From the NCBI RefSeq assembly GCF_001423405.1, contig NZ_LMNS01000007.1:26040-90039 (forward strand): a stretch of 64,000 nt of DNA, given 5' to 3'. Under the pieces are notes generated by a model that was not told the DNA's origin, did no database searches, and saw only the letters and a program-made list of their open reading frames with translations. Shown here piece after piece: positions 35,312 through 45,102 of this stretch. Both the position numbers and the translations under genes were made by a program. The DNA is from Methylobacterium sp. Leaf123. Lineage in GTDB: Bacteria > Pseudomonadota > Alphaproteobacteria > Rhizobiales > Beijerinckiaceae. Within the stretch, counting starts at the first letter, position 1, and each line of letters opens with the position of its first letter.

Positions 35312-36141
35312 GAACCGGCATGCCGCATCGGGATGAGAGCGCTGCCGATCCCATCATAGAGCGGCTCGGTCGCAGTCTGGAAAGCATAGGTGGAGAGATC
35401 GTCCCGCACTTCGTCGAAGATGAGCCCCATATCCACGATGCGCAGATCGTGGTCATCGGGAAGGGCATCGGCGAATGAGCGGAAGCTGGTGTTGATCTTC
35501 TCGGAGAGGATATCGCCGAAGCTGGCAACGTCCGCTCCCTCCCCCTGGATGTGCGGGAAGATCCCGCCGGGCGGCAGCAGGTTGAGAATGACCGTGCCGA
35601 TGCCGTTGTCGAACAGCATCTTCACATCCTCGAACATGGCCTGCGTCAAGGTTGCGACGAAGCTGTCCATTTGCTGCATCGCTTCGTCGAGGCCGACGCG
35701 ATTGTAGAGCGCAAGGATGTCGTTGAGGCCCGCGAAGATGGAAACGCCGATCTCGGAACGGTCCATCGACTCGGTCGCATCGAGCAGCCGCCCGACCTGA
35801 CCTTCGAGATCCATCGTGGTCTCCAGAGCCTCACGCCGCTTGCCCCAGGACAAGTCCGTCAGGATCTCGTTGGTTTTTGAGCCGAGAAAGCGTTCGACAA
35901 CCGTCTCGTTCGGAATGACCTGCGCGCCGCCGACCGCGAAGTTCAGATCTCGCCCACCTTCCACACCGAGCAAGTCCGGAACCTGATCGGCATAGACGGG
36001 ACCGTTCGAGAACTGCTTGGCATAAGGGGGTGAGACGGGCAGACCGATCCCGATCGCGATCGAGGTCAACCTGTATAGTTCCCCGGAATCGGTCGTCGAA
36101 TCGCCGAGATAGGCGAGTGCCTTGAATCCAAGCCTGCTCAT
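35287..36141 (-). CDS. SGNH/GDSL hydrolase, N-terminal part of a split RTX lipase
   Basis: 284 codons with SGNH block I GDST (Ser15 in YLGDSTTDSGE), block II Gly in FAVGGAQVIP and block III Asn in IFAGLNDIL. There is no Sec signal, as expected of an RTX protein exported by type I secretion. The frame stops shortly after MRHAGS, where the block V Asp-His and the RTX tail continue in the neighbouring frame (34580-35311). As it stands the product lacks its catalytic His and export signal. A sequencing slip or a real mutation are both possible. Confidence 0.78.
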   Translation of the reverse strand: MSRLGFKALAYLGDSTTDSGELYRLTSIAIGIGLPVSPPYAKQFSNGPVYADQVPDLLGVEGGRDLNFAVGGAQVIPNETVVERFLGSKTNEILTDLSWGKRREALETTMDLEGQVGRLLDATESMDRSEIGVSIFAGLNDILALYNRVGLDEAMQQMDSFVATLTQAMFEDVKMLFDNGIGTVILNLLPPGGIFPHIQGEGADVASFGDILSEKINTSFRSFADALPDDHDLRIVDMGLIFDEVRDDLSTYAFQTATEPLYDGIGSALIPMRHAGSWDIPRIR

Positions 36142-36238
36142 GACTGTTCCCCGACGCTAGTTGCTCACCAAATGAAATCTGAATGCTTTCGTGCTTTTTC
36201 CTGATACATTCAGGAGATCGCGTTATATGGCGTGCGAA

Positions 36239-37925
36239 TTATCCATTTTCGCGCAGGGCGCGGCGTAGAACCTTGCCGACATTGGTTTTCGGCAGGCTCT
36301 CATGGATCACGATCTTGCGCGGCACCTTGTAACCGGTGAGCTGCGTGCGGGCGTGGCTGCGGATCGTCTCGGCCGTGACCGCGTCGTCGCGCAGCACCAC
36401 ATGCGCCGTCACCATCTCGCCCGCATCCGGACAGGGTACGCCCACCACCGCGCATTCGAGCACCGCCGGATGGGCGGCGAGCACGTCTTCGACCTCGTTG
36501 GGGTAGACGTTGAAGCCGGAGACGAGGATCATGTCCTTCATCCGGTCGACGATGCGCACCTGCCCGTCCGCCCGCATCACCGCCACGTCGCCGGTGCGGA
36601 AGAAGCCGTCGGCGGTCATCACCTTCGCGGTCTCGTCCGGCCGGTTCCAGTAGCCGGCCATGACCTGGGGACCGCGCACGCAGATCTCGCCCGCCTCCCC
36701 GGTCGGCACCGGCCTCCCGTCCGCGTCGCGGATCGAGACCTCGGTGGAGGGCACGGGATAGCCGATCGTGCCGGACCACGCGTCCAGACCGCAGGGGTTG
36801 ACGCACACCACCGGCGAGGTCTCGGACAGGCCGTAGCCCTCGATGATCGTCGCGCCCGTAATCGCCTTCCAGCGGTTTGCGACCGCCTTCTGCACGGCCA
36901 TGCCGCCGCCGACCACGAAGTCGAGGCGCGAGAAGTCGAGCTTTGCAAAGCCCGGATGATTGTTGAGCAGGTTGAACAGCGTGTTCACCCCGGACATGTG
37001 GGTGAAGCGGTGTCGGCTCAGCGTCTTGACGAAGCCGTCCGCGTCGCGCGGGTTGGGGATCAGCAGGCAGGTGCCGCCGGTGCGGACGAACAGCAGGAAG
37101 CAGCAGGTGAGCGCGAAGATGTGGTAGAGCGGCAGCGCTGTCACCATCACGCGCACCGGCCCGTCGCTGTCGCGCATCCCGAACCACGTCTGCGACTGCG
37201 CCACGTTGGACATGATGTTGCGGTGGGTCAGCATCGCGGCCTTGGCCACGCCGGTGGTGCCGCCGGTATATTGCAGGAAGGCGAGATCCTCCGGGGCCAC
37301 CGGCACGCGGGTCAGGGGCAGGCGGCGCCCCGTTCTCAGGGCGGCGGCGAAGCGCGTCACGCGCCCCGGCGGCAAACGGTAGGCCGGCACCACCTTCCGG
37401 ACATGGCGCGCCACGAGATTGACGAGCGCGCCCTTCGCACCGAGCCCGTCGCCGGGCCCTGCGACGACGATGCGGTCGAGGCCGAGACCGGGCAGGGCAT
37501 CGGCCACGGTCGCGGCAAAGTTCTCCAGCACGATGAGGGTGCGGGCGCCGGAATCGTTGATCTGTGCGGCGAGTTCGCGGGGCGTGTAGAGCGGATTGAT
37601 GTTGACGACGGTGGCGCCGACGGTGAGGGCGCCGAAGAGCGCGACCGGGTAGGCCGGCACGTTCGGCATCATGATCGCGACCCGGTCCCCCCTTGGCAAC
37701 CCCTTGCGCCTGGAGCCAGGCGGCGAAGGCGCGGGCCAGGGCGCCGAGCCGGGCGTAACCGAGGCCGGCGCCGAAGCAGATCAGCGCGGTGCGCCCGGCG
37801 AAGCGGGCGGTGCTGGCCTCGAACATCTCGACCAGCGTTCCGACTTCCTCGACATCGATCGCGCCCGGCATGCCGGGCGGATAGGAAGCCAGCCAGGGCA
37901 TGGCCGCCCTCTGTTGCTCGATCAC
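36239..37925 (-). pseudogene. Long-chain-fatty-acid-CoA ligase (FadD-like), frameshifted
   Basis: Starting at a GTG (37925), the first ~80 residues (TLVEMFEASTARFAGRTALICFG, AAWLQAQGVAKG) lead into a G6 run (C6 at 37687-37692 on the + strand). Removing one G joins them perfectly to DRVAIMMPNVPAYPVALFGALTVGATVVNINPLYTPREL and the rest of an AMP-binding enzyme. That remainder has FLQYTGGTTGVAKAAMLTHRN (P-loop), GYGLSETSPVV, FRTGDVAVM and the C-terminal Lys in SLPKTNVGKVLRR. The second frame alone (36239-37699) would lack the start of the domain. The reaction would be ATP-dependent activation of long-chain fatty acids. Confidence 0.82.
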
Positions 37926-38122
37926 GGCGTCCTCCGGACTCGTTTTTCTTCGATTTGGGGTGCGCCGTCGGTCTATCTTCGTGCCGGCGGCGCGCTGGCC
38001 TTGGGCCGCCTGGCGCTTGGTCGTGCGGCGAGCGGGTGGAGGGCCCGCCCCCGCGGCCGCTCCCCCGATCCGGGGAGAGCGGCGCTTGGACGGCGACGGG
38101 CGATGATCGGCAGAGCCGGGAC

Positions 38123-39994
38123 TCAGAACTTGTAGGACAAGGATGCCAGGACGAAATCTCGATCCGAGAGTACGTCGGCCCTGTAGTTGTCCGTCACGCT
38201 GAAGACGCCGGTGATGTTGGCGATCATCCGTTCGGTCAACGCGATGTCGACGCTGGCACGAAGTCTGACGAGCCCCTGGGAGAACAGGCCGTAGGGGTAG
38301 GGAGCGAACCCTTTGACATCGTGCTGGAGTCCGAAGGACGGCGCGATGCTGGGAAGCCCGACGACGTCCTTGTAGACGATGCGGCTGAGCAGCCTGTAGC
38401 CGTACGAGAAGGGCGTCGCGATCCCGTTGGCGACACCGGCCCTGGGGGAGGTGAAGGCCGGATCGAGCGGGATCGACGTGGAGGAGGGATCGTAGCCGTG
38501 GACGTACAGGCCGCCGAACTCCGCGCCCGCGAACCAGGCGGACGCCCCGAGGATCGGAGGCAGCACCTGATCGACGCCCACGCCGAACTGGGACAGGTCG
38601 TAGGGCTTCGAGATTTCAAGGTCCCGGCCGAAGAACTGAGCGAAGTTCGTGGCCGATATCCCACCCATATTTCGTACGAACGCGTTGGCGTTCGCTCTGG
38701 CGAGCGAGCCCTGGCAGGCCGCCGAGCCGACATTGACACCGCAGGTGGCGCCGACCGCCGCCGTGAGCGATGCACCGCGGATCGTCAACTGGTCGTCGAA
38801 CTGGAGCGGCTGGCCCAGATGCGCGTTGTATTCCATACGCACGCGGGTCGTTTGCGACACATTCGAGCGAAACGACATGCCGAGCAGGCCGATGTCGCCG
38901 TTGAATTGTCTGAAGAACCTCGATCCGCCGAAAAAATTCGACGCCGTCTGCCCTCGCAGATCGCCGAGGGTGCCGGACGTGACGCCGATATTGCCGATGA
39001 CGTCGGTGTAGTTCGCGGCGATGAAATTGAAGCTGGCTTTGGCAGGCCCGCCGAATTCGGGCGTCTGCACGTTGATGCCGAAGTTCCGCAGCCGGCCCTC
39101 GACGCGGTCGGCGCTGCGCGCCACGGCCGAGCCAAAGGGCGTGAGCGGTGTGACGAGCGATTGTCCCCGGTCGGGCATGAGCCCGGTCAGGTTCAGGACG
39201 CGCCCGCCCGAGCATTGATAGTCGTTCACCGCCGTGAAGAATCCACACGGTGAGAGTTCGGTGGGCGCGAAGTCGAACTTGTAGAACGCCTCGAAGCCCC
39301 AGTCTCCGGGCCGCTTCATCGACACGCTCAGCATCGGCATCGCGCGGAGCGAGTCTTCCAATCCTGCGCCCGCCAGGAAGATCCGGCTGGCGATCTGAGG
39401 ATTGATGATCTGCGCGCCAAGGGCGAACGACGTCACGTTCCAGCGCAGGAACTGGTTTCCGAGGCGGATGGAAATGGGCAGGTCGGGCGTGCCGACCTTC
39501 ACCCCGACCCAGCCGTCGTTCAGATATCCGCCCCATCCGAGTTCGCGATGAACCTGGGGGGAGATGAACGTCGTTCCATTCGAATTGACGTAATTGGCGT
39601 AGTAGACGCCGTCGAGCTTGGCCTCCCACGGCCCGTGAGCCCATGTCAGGGCGCTTCGACCGCGAAAGCCGGCAAGCGCGAGCCCGGGATCGAAGTTCCG
39701 AGTTCCGTCATCGGAGTTCGCACTCGTCGCCGTCCCCCCGTTCGAGATGGCGACCAGACTCGGATCGAACGGGGACGTGCGAAACAACCCGCCGACCGAC
39801 AGGGTCGAGGTGAGCGCGAAGCCGTCGAGGGCGAAGGTCGGCGGGGGCGGCGGGGTGCCGGGGGCCGGACGTCCCGGAAGAACGGCGGCTTGTTCGGGCG
39901 CCGGGTCGACCTTCAGGAAGGCCTGCCCGAACGACTTCTCGGGCAAAGTACTCAACGCGACGAGTCCGAGCGCGAGACGCGATAGATGCTTCAT
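38123..39994 (-). CDS. DUF1302-type outer-membrane protein
   Basis: 623 residues with a Sec signal peptide (LSRLALGLVALSTLPEKSFGQA). The mature protein is rich in alternating hydrophobic and aromatic residues and Gly/Asn turns (LTSTLSVGGLF, WEAKLDGVYYANYVNSNG, DFVLASLSYKF) and ends in the C-terminal Phe typical of outer-membrane beta-barrels. The family (DUF1302) is repeatedly found next to lipases and fatty-acid activation genes in environmental proteobacteria. Here it is likewise between an acyl-CoA ligase and a secretory lipase, which suggests a role in uptake of a lipophilic substrate (inference). Confidence 0.8.
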   Translation of the reverse strand: MKHLSRLALGLVALSTLPEKSFGQAFLKVDPAPEQAAVLPGRPAPGTPPPPPTFALDGFALTSTLSVGGLFRTSPFDPSLVAISNGGTATSANSDDGTRNFDPGLALAGFRGRSALTWAHGPWEAKLDGVYYANYVNSNGTTFISPQVHRELGWGGYLNDGWVGVKVGTPDLPISIRLGNQFLRWNVTSFALGAQIINPQIASRIFLAGAGLEDSLRAMPMLSVSMKRPGDWGFEAFYKFDFAPTELSPCGFFTAVNDYQCSGGRVLNLTGLMPDRGQSLVTPLTPFGSAVARSADRVEGRLRNFGINVQTPEFGGPAKASFNFIAANYTDVIGNIGVTSGTLGDLRGQTASNFFGGSRFFRQFNGDIGLLGMSFRSNVSQTTRVRMEYNAHLGQPLQFDDQLTIRGASLTAAVGATCGVNVGSAACQGSLARANANAFVRNMGGISATNFAQFFGRDLEISKPYDLSQFGVGVDQVLPPILGASAWFAGAEFGGLYVHGYDPSSTSIPLDPAFTSPRAGVANGIATPFSYGYRLLSRIVYKDVVGLPSIAPSFGLQHDVKGFAPYPYGLFSQGLVRLRASVDIALTERMIANITGVFSVTDNYRADVLSDRDFVLASLSYKF

Positions 39995-40227
39995 GATTGC
40001 CCCCGTACTTTCGTCAACTTGGATAAATCGAATGTCTTTCTTGTTGTTTTTCTTGATACGAGCGTGCTTTGCGCGATGACCCGGCCTGAGGGGGAAACAG
40101 GGTTTCCGCGCCGCGCCCCACCTCCGCCTCAGGCCGCGCCACGCTGAGGATCGGCGGCCGTGATCTCTCGCGGGATCGCCGGCATCGCCCCGCCCTGCCA
40201 GATCGGGGCGTGCGGCGTCGGGAGCCT

Positions 40228-41484
40228 TCAGCCGGGCAGGTCCGCGCAGTTGGACGGGGCGGGTTTGCCGGCCATGAGGTCTTGGGCGAAGGCGAGCGCA
40301 TCGGGCAGCGACGCGGCGAAGGCGCCCGAATGATCGAGATCCGGATACAGGCGGACGCTGATAGTCGCTCCGGCTGCACAGCTGTCGCGCGCGAGTTGCA
40401 TCTGCGCGAGCGGCGAAACATCCGCATCCTTCCCGCCGATGCCGAGGAAGACGGGAACGTCCGGCCGCAGCGTCGGATAGCGCATCACCGTCAGGAGACG
40501 CGGAACCGCCGCCGCGAGCCCGGCCCGGTTGAGCGTATTGGCCGGGGTCAGTTGCGCGAAGCGGATGTCCGCCTGGGCGGCCGCGATACAGGAGCCGCCC
40601 ACCGCCGCCATGACCGGCTGCGCGGCCTCGGAGAACAGGCGCTTGGCCTCGGCCGGATCGCCCAACGTCAAGGCCAGGTAGAAGTGATAGGCGATCGTCG
40701 GATCGACCTTGTCGGACTGGTTTTTTGCGATGGATGCCAGGAGGGCCAGCGTGATGTAGGGTGTACCCGTCGCCACCGCACCAGCAAGCGCGAGTTCCGG
40801 GGCATAAGCCGCACGATAGGCCGCTGCCGCGAAGGCCGCCCCGCCGCCCTGCGACTGGCCGATCACGACGGATCGGGCCCCGAGCCGCGGTTCGGCCGCC
40901 TTGACGGCTCGGATGCTGTCGAGGACGCTGTAGGCTTCCGGCCGGAGCTGATTATAGGGGTGGGTCCCCGGCGTGCCGAGCCCCTGATAATCGGTCGCGA
41001 CGATCGCGAATCCCTTGCGAAGCCATTCGTTGAGATAGGCGTTGTCGCGGTAGCTGCGGCCGGCCCAGGAGGGCGCGCAGATATCCGCGATGCCGACCGT
41101 GCCGTGCGCCCAGGCGATGAGCGGCCACCCGCCCTCCGGCGGGTTTCCCTTCGGCAGGAACAGCGCGCCGGAAACCGCAACGAGGCCTTCCCTGGTGACG
41201 CCGTCGGTCGAGGTGTAGAGGATGCGGCGCTGCTCGCTGGCCTCCGACAGGCCCTGTTCCGGGGCGAGTGCCTCGCTGCGCAGGAGCGTCCCCGGACGAC
41301 CGGCCAATCGCTCCGTCCAAGTGTAGAAGGAGGACACCCGGCCGTCCCCGAAACCGGTTTCCGCATTCGGCGGGACGGCATTCTGCGCTGACAGGGGCGT
41401 CGCGAGCGTGGCGGTGAGCAGCAATGTGACGGAGCGAAGACAGCGAGCGATCCGCCGCGACGCAGGACTATTGTAAAGCATCAA
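40228..41484 (-). CDS. Secretory lipase/alpha-beta hydrolase
   Basis: 418 residues with a signal peptide ending near PLSAQ. The alpha/beta hydrolase nucleophile elbow G-Q-S-Q-G-G is in ARSVVIGQSQGGGAAFAAA. The catalytic His is near YPDLDHSGAFAASL, and Asp in GGKDADVSPLAQ. The oxyanion region IAWAHGTVGIADICAPSW is characteristic of the LIP/secretory-lipase family. It would hydrolyse acylglycerols or esters outside or in the periplasm. Together with the DUF1302 protein and acyl-CoA ligase on the same strand it forms a plausible lipid-use group. Confidence 0.83.
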   Translation of the reverse strand: MMLYNSPASRRIARCLRSVTLLLTATLATPLSAQNAVPPNAETGFGDGRVSSFYTWTERLAGRPGTLLRSEALAPEQGLSEASEQRRILYTSTDGVTREGLVAVSGALFLPKGNPPEGGWPLIAWAHGTVGIADICAPSWAGRSYRDNAYLNEWLRKGFAIVATDYQGLGTPGTHPYNQLRPEAYSVLDSIRAVKAAEPRLGARSVVIGQSQGGGAAFAAAAYRAAYAPELALAGAVATGTPYITLALLASIAKNQSDKVDPTIAYHFYLALTLGDPAEAKRLFSEAAQPVMAAVGGSCIAAAQADIRFAQLTPANTLNRAGLAAAVPRLLTVMRYPTLRPDVPVFLGIGGKDADVSPLAQMQLARDSCAAGATISVRLYPDLDHSGAFAASLPDALAFAQDLMAGKPAPSNCADLPG

Positions 41485-42027
41485 ACGGAATCCTTCACTG
41501 CTCTCTATGAATGAAAGGGAGTGGATTACCGGAACGCATCAAGGAGCGCCTGCATCCGAAAGTGATGCACTGACGACGAGCAGCAGTTTATCTTCAGTTT
41601 TTACAATGTAACCGCATGTTTTACTTTTTAACAGAGTAACTTATATGTAATAATACTATCAGACTTTAATATACTTGACACTTAACTACACCACGAAGTC
41701 GCGCTGCATATCAATACAAATATTCTGCATGTATATTATATAGATTACAGAAATGGCGCCATCTCGAAACTATAACGGCCAGATTCACCTTTCGATTGCT
41801 TACAGGCTTCGCCTCGCTTCCTAGAAATTCAGTACTTAAAAGGAGCATGCCGCATCTCGGAAATCGAAACAACAGTGTATCGATCGAGCCGGCTAAAAAT
41901 GCGCATTAAATGTTAGTCCGGGGTTTGGACGTGAACCGACCGGGTGGATTCGCGCCGAGGTCTGAGGGGGATGCGGCATGCTCGCCACCGCCCGCTCGTC
42001 CGCTGGCGGGGACGCCTGCCCTGCCGA
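41485..42027. other. AT-rich intergenic region
   Basis: About 540 bp, clearly AT-rich between 41570 and 41900, without a recognisable gene. The lipase promoter must lie at its left side; no defined motif could be fixed. Confidence 0.45.
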
Positions 42028-42605
42028 TCACGTCATCGCGGCGGACAGGATGGCCTCCTCACGAGCCTCGGCCGCGTCGAAGGTGGCGACGACGCAGCTG
42101 GCCCGCGCGACGACGATGCGGTCCGATAGGCTCAGCACCTCGGGAAGGTAGGACGAGATTGCCGGCACCGCCGTCCCGTCGCTCGCGGCGGCCCGCAGGG
42201 CGGCGTGGATTTTGGCACGGGCGCCGACATCGACGCCCCGGGTCGGCTGGTCGGCGAGGATCACGTCGGGGACCTGCGCCAGGGCGCGGGCGAGCACCAC
42301 CTTCGGCTGGTTGCCACCCGAGAACATGCCGAGCCGCCCTTCGCGTCGATGGCGGTCACCCGCCGCGCGTCGAGCCAGGGGCGGCCATGCGGGCGCGGGC
42401 CTGCCGCCGTGGATACAGGAAGCGGCGGCCGTGCCGGGTCGCCAGGATGCCGAGCACGATGCGCTCCACGGCCGATAGGCTCCCGAACAGCCCCTCGATC
42501 GTGCGGTCCTCGGTCACGTAGAGCAGCGCGGCCCGCACCGCCTGCCCCGCCTGCGTGAAGGAGACCGGGCGGACGTTCAGCCGGATCGCGCCACCGCCGC
42601 GGCAA
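42028..42605 (-). pseudogene. Sugar ABC transporter ATPase (RbsA/MglA type), C-terminal remnant
   Basis: Pieces of the second ATPase domain of a ribose-type importer occur in successive frames: NVRPVSFTQAGQAVRAALLYVTEDR and GLFGSLSAVERIVLGILATR in one, PWLDARRVTAID in a second, and FSGGNQPKVVLARALAQVPDVILADQPTRGVDVGARAKIH (signature, Walker B, Q/D loop) in a third. At least two frameshifts and some substituted key residues (ADQPTRG for AEPTRG) show it is dead. The N-terminal ATPase and partner permease and binding protein are absent. Confidence 0.75.
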
Positions 42606-42762
42606 GGGGCGTGATGGGGGGCGTCGCGCCCGACCACGTGCTTGGCCGTATGGTTTGCGCGCGAGACCCGAGGGCCGGGCCTCGCGCGTGGTGCTCTCCG
42701 ATTGGATCAGGCTGGCCAAAGATGGAGAGGCCGTACCGTGGTGCGGTGAGAGCGTGAGACCT

Positions 42763-45102
42763 CTAGATGAAGATCAGGTCGTTGACGTGACCGACGAGCG
42801 CAGCATCGTAGGACCAGTTGGATTTGCCGATCAGGTCGTTCATGCGCAGAACATCGAGGGGAACCTCGCCCTGGCCTTCGGCGACGAGCGCATCGTTCTT
42901 CAGCAGACGCATGTAGCCGCTGTCGTCCACGCTGGCCTCCCACTTCGCCATTTCGCCTTCCTTGATGGCGCCGGGGGCGGTGATGCGGTGCTTGGTCGAA
43001 CCCGTGAGGATCTCGAACGCCATGCTGTCGCTCTGATCGACCTGACCGAGCCAGATGTTGTTGTTCTCGGGACCGTTTCCGGTGTCGAAGATGCGCTGGT
43101 AGGTGCCGCTGTCCAGATCGTCGAACCTGGCCTCGGCGATCACCTTGACCGCCCCGTCGATCTCCGGGATGGCGTTGTGCGGCGTGATCGTCAGGTCACT
43201 CACCGTGCCGACGAGCGGCGTGTCGCCGGACCAGTTCGACTTGCCGACGAACTCGTTGGCCCGATCGATGTCCTTGGGCACGACGCCCTGCCCCTCGGCA
43301 ACCATCGTGCCGTCCTTGAAGAGGCGCATCCAGCCCGCCTCGTCGACGGCCGTTGTCCACGTGGCCTCCTCGCCCTCCACGATCGCGTTCGCGGCGACGA
43401 TGGTCCCGGACTCGTCACCGTTGATGATGGTGAAGTGCATGTCGCTCGACGTACCGATCTGTCCGAGGAAGACGTTGTCGGAATTGGCGCCGTTGCCGAA
43501 ATCGTAGACGCGCTGCCAAGCACCGGCATCAAGGTCGTCGAACCGGGCCTTGACGCTTGCCGTGAACGCTCCGTCGATGTCGGCGAAGGCGTCCGCCTTG
43601 AAGTTGAGATCGTAGATCGCGCCGACGAGCTTGGTGTCCCACGACCAGTTCGACTGGCCGACCAGTTCGCTCGTGCGGACGATATCCTTCGGCACGATGC
43701 CTTGACCCTGCGCCAGCAGGACATCGTCCTTGTAGATGCTCATGACGCCGTTCGGATCGACGGCGGCCGTCCAGCGCGCTTCCACCCCTTCGACGATCGC
43801 GTCCTTGGCAACGATCCGGTGCGATGACGATCCGGAAAAGATCTCGAAGGCCATGTCGCTGCCATTGCCGACCTGGCCGAGCCAGACATTATCGCTCCAG
43901 GCCCCGTTGCCGCTGTCGAAGACGCGCTGGTAATTGCCGCCGGCCAGATCGTCGAACCGGACCAGGGCGCTCGCCACGAACGCGCCGGCGATGTCCGGGA
44001 TGTCGGGAACGAAGGGAAGGTCGGATGTCGCCGTCAACGGCATTTCGAACAGGGATGTCGAGCCGGCCGCAACGGGGCCGAAACGGCCCTCCAAGTGGGC
44101 AAAAAGGCCCTTCACGTCGAGTGTGACATCCCCGATCTTCACGGTCTCGATGTTGACGAGGGTATCGATCTCGCCGTTGGCGAGATTCTTGATCGTGAAG
44201 GCATCCGTCGAGCTGGAGGCGTCGTAGACCACGACATAATCCGTGCTCTTGCCGGAAAACGTCGCCTGGTCAGCGCCCTCGCCGCCATCGAGGACATCGC
44301 TGCCGGAACCGCCGTCGAGGACATCGCTGCCGGAACCGCCGTCGAGGATGTCGTTGCCGGTACCGCCGTCGATCCGATCGTTGCCGGCTCCGCCATCGAT
44401 CAGGTCGTCACCGCCAAAGGCGAAGAAATCGTCGTTCGCGCCGCCGAGCCAGACCTTGTCCGACCGCTCGGTTGCGATCGGCATGCCGATATCCTGAAGG
44501 ACGGCGAGGTCGAGCGGCGAGATCCATTCCCGGACACCCGTGCCGAGAAAGGGATCCATGATGTTCTCGCCACCCCAGATATGCGATCGCCCGCCGTCGA
44601 GGCCGATGGGTCCACCGGCGACCTCCCGGACATTGGGGCCGTCGAAGATGTTGTTGCCCCATTGGTCGGTTTCCCAGGAAACACCGACAAACCCGATGGC
44701 ATGGCCGATTTCATGGACGAACAGCGAAAAGGCGTCCGTCTGGTGACCGGGAACGTGATGCTCGGCCTTCGGATCGTAGAAGAGCTTATCCCAGGTTTCG
44801 AAGCCGACCGTGACGGCGCCATCCGCAATGTCGCCGTTGATATCGCGGGCATCACGCGCTTTGGTAATGGCGGTCTTCTCCCACCAATGGCCATTGAAGG
44901 TATAGATCGGACCACCATTGGCGTGAAAGGCGGCTCCGCCGACATTGCCGATGCCCACCTCGATCACGATGGTCTCGTTGCCCTGGAGATGCTTGGCCCA
45001 GCTATCTGCGGCGCCCTGCGCGGTGGCAAGAAAGAGGTCCGCCTTGTCTCCCGCAATCTCTTGCGACCCGTCGTTTTTCCACTTCACCGCAATCTGGGTC
45101 AT
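42763..45102 (-). CDS. RTX-type zinc metalloprotease with three LamG-like repeats
   Basis: About 779 residues from the ATG at 45102 (an in-frame TTG lies 18 bp upstream). Residues ~1-210 are a metzincin-like domain with the zinc motif HEIGHAIGF (His130/His134). The classical third ligand position is Gly, but a His lies ~40 residues further (SHIWGGENIMDPF), next to a Met-turn-like NIMDP, as in leishmanolysin-like enzymes. Residues ~219-280 are RTX nonapeptides (GGAGNDRIDGGTGNDILDGG). From ~371 three ~133-residue copies of a concanavalin/LamG-like module follow to the end. No Sec signal is seen, so type I export is expected. Substrate unknown. Confidence 0.75.
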   Translation of the reverse strand: MTQIAVKWKNDGSQEIAGDKADLFLATAQGAADSWAKHLQGNETIVIEVGIGNVGGAAFHANGGPIYTFNGHWWEKTAITKARDARDINGDIADGAVTVGFETWDKLFYDPKAEHHVPGHQTDAFSLFVHEIGHAIGFVGVSWETDQWGNNIFDGPNVREVAGGPIGLDGGRSHIWGGENIMDPFLGTGVREWISPLDLAVLQDIGMPIATERSDKVWLGGANDDFFAFGGDDLIDGGAGNDRIDGGTGNDILDGGSGSDVLDGGSGSDVLDGGEGADQATFSGKSTDYVVVYDASSSTDAFTIKNLANGEIDTLVNIETVKIGDVTLDVKGLFAHLEGRFGPVAAGSTSLFEMPLTATSDLPFVPDIPDIAGAFVASALVRFDDLAGGNYQRVFDSGNGAWSDNVWLGQVGNGSDMAFEIFSGSSSHRIVAKDAIVEGVEARWTAAVDPNGVMSIYKDDVLLAQGQGIVPKDIVRTSELVGQSNWSWDTKLVGAIYDLNFKADAFADIDGAFTASVKARFDDLDAGAWQRVYDFGNGANSDNVFLGQIGTSSDMHFTIINGDESGTIVAANAIVEGEEATWTTAVDEAGWMRLFKDGTMVAEGQGVVPKDIDRANEFVGKSNWSGDTPLVGTVSDLTITPHNAIPEIDGAVKVIAEARFDDLDSGTYQRIFDTGNGPENNNIWLGQVDQSDSMAFEILTGSTKHRITAPGAIKEGEMAKWEASVDDSGYMRLLKNDALVAEGQGEVPLDVLRMNDLIGKSNWSYDAALVGHVNDLIFI
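42766..43992 (-). repeat. Three tandem in-gene copies of a LamG-like module
   Basis: Copies lie at about 43591-43992, 43183-43581 and 42766-43164, each roughly 400 bp. Shared elements are RFDDL, QR[VI][FY]D.GNG, LGQ, a W..[SA]VD strip, GQG.VP.D[IV].R, SNWS.D and LVG. The order and length are constant, showing descent from one unit by duplication. Confidence 0.8.

Noticed and set aside
36302..39253. Plus-strand open frame of 983 codons
   Set aside because: Crosses three genes on the opposite strand and the gaps between; no recognisable protein features.
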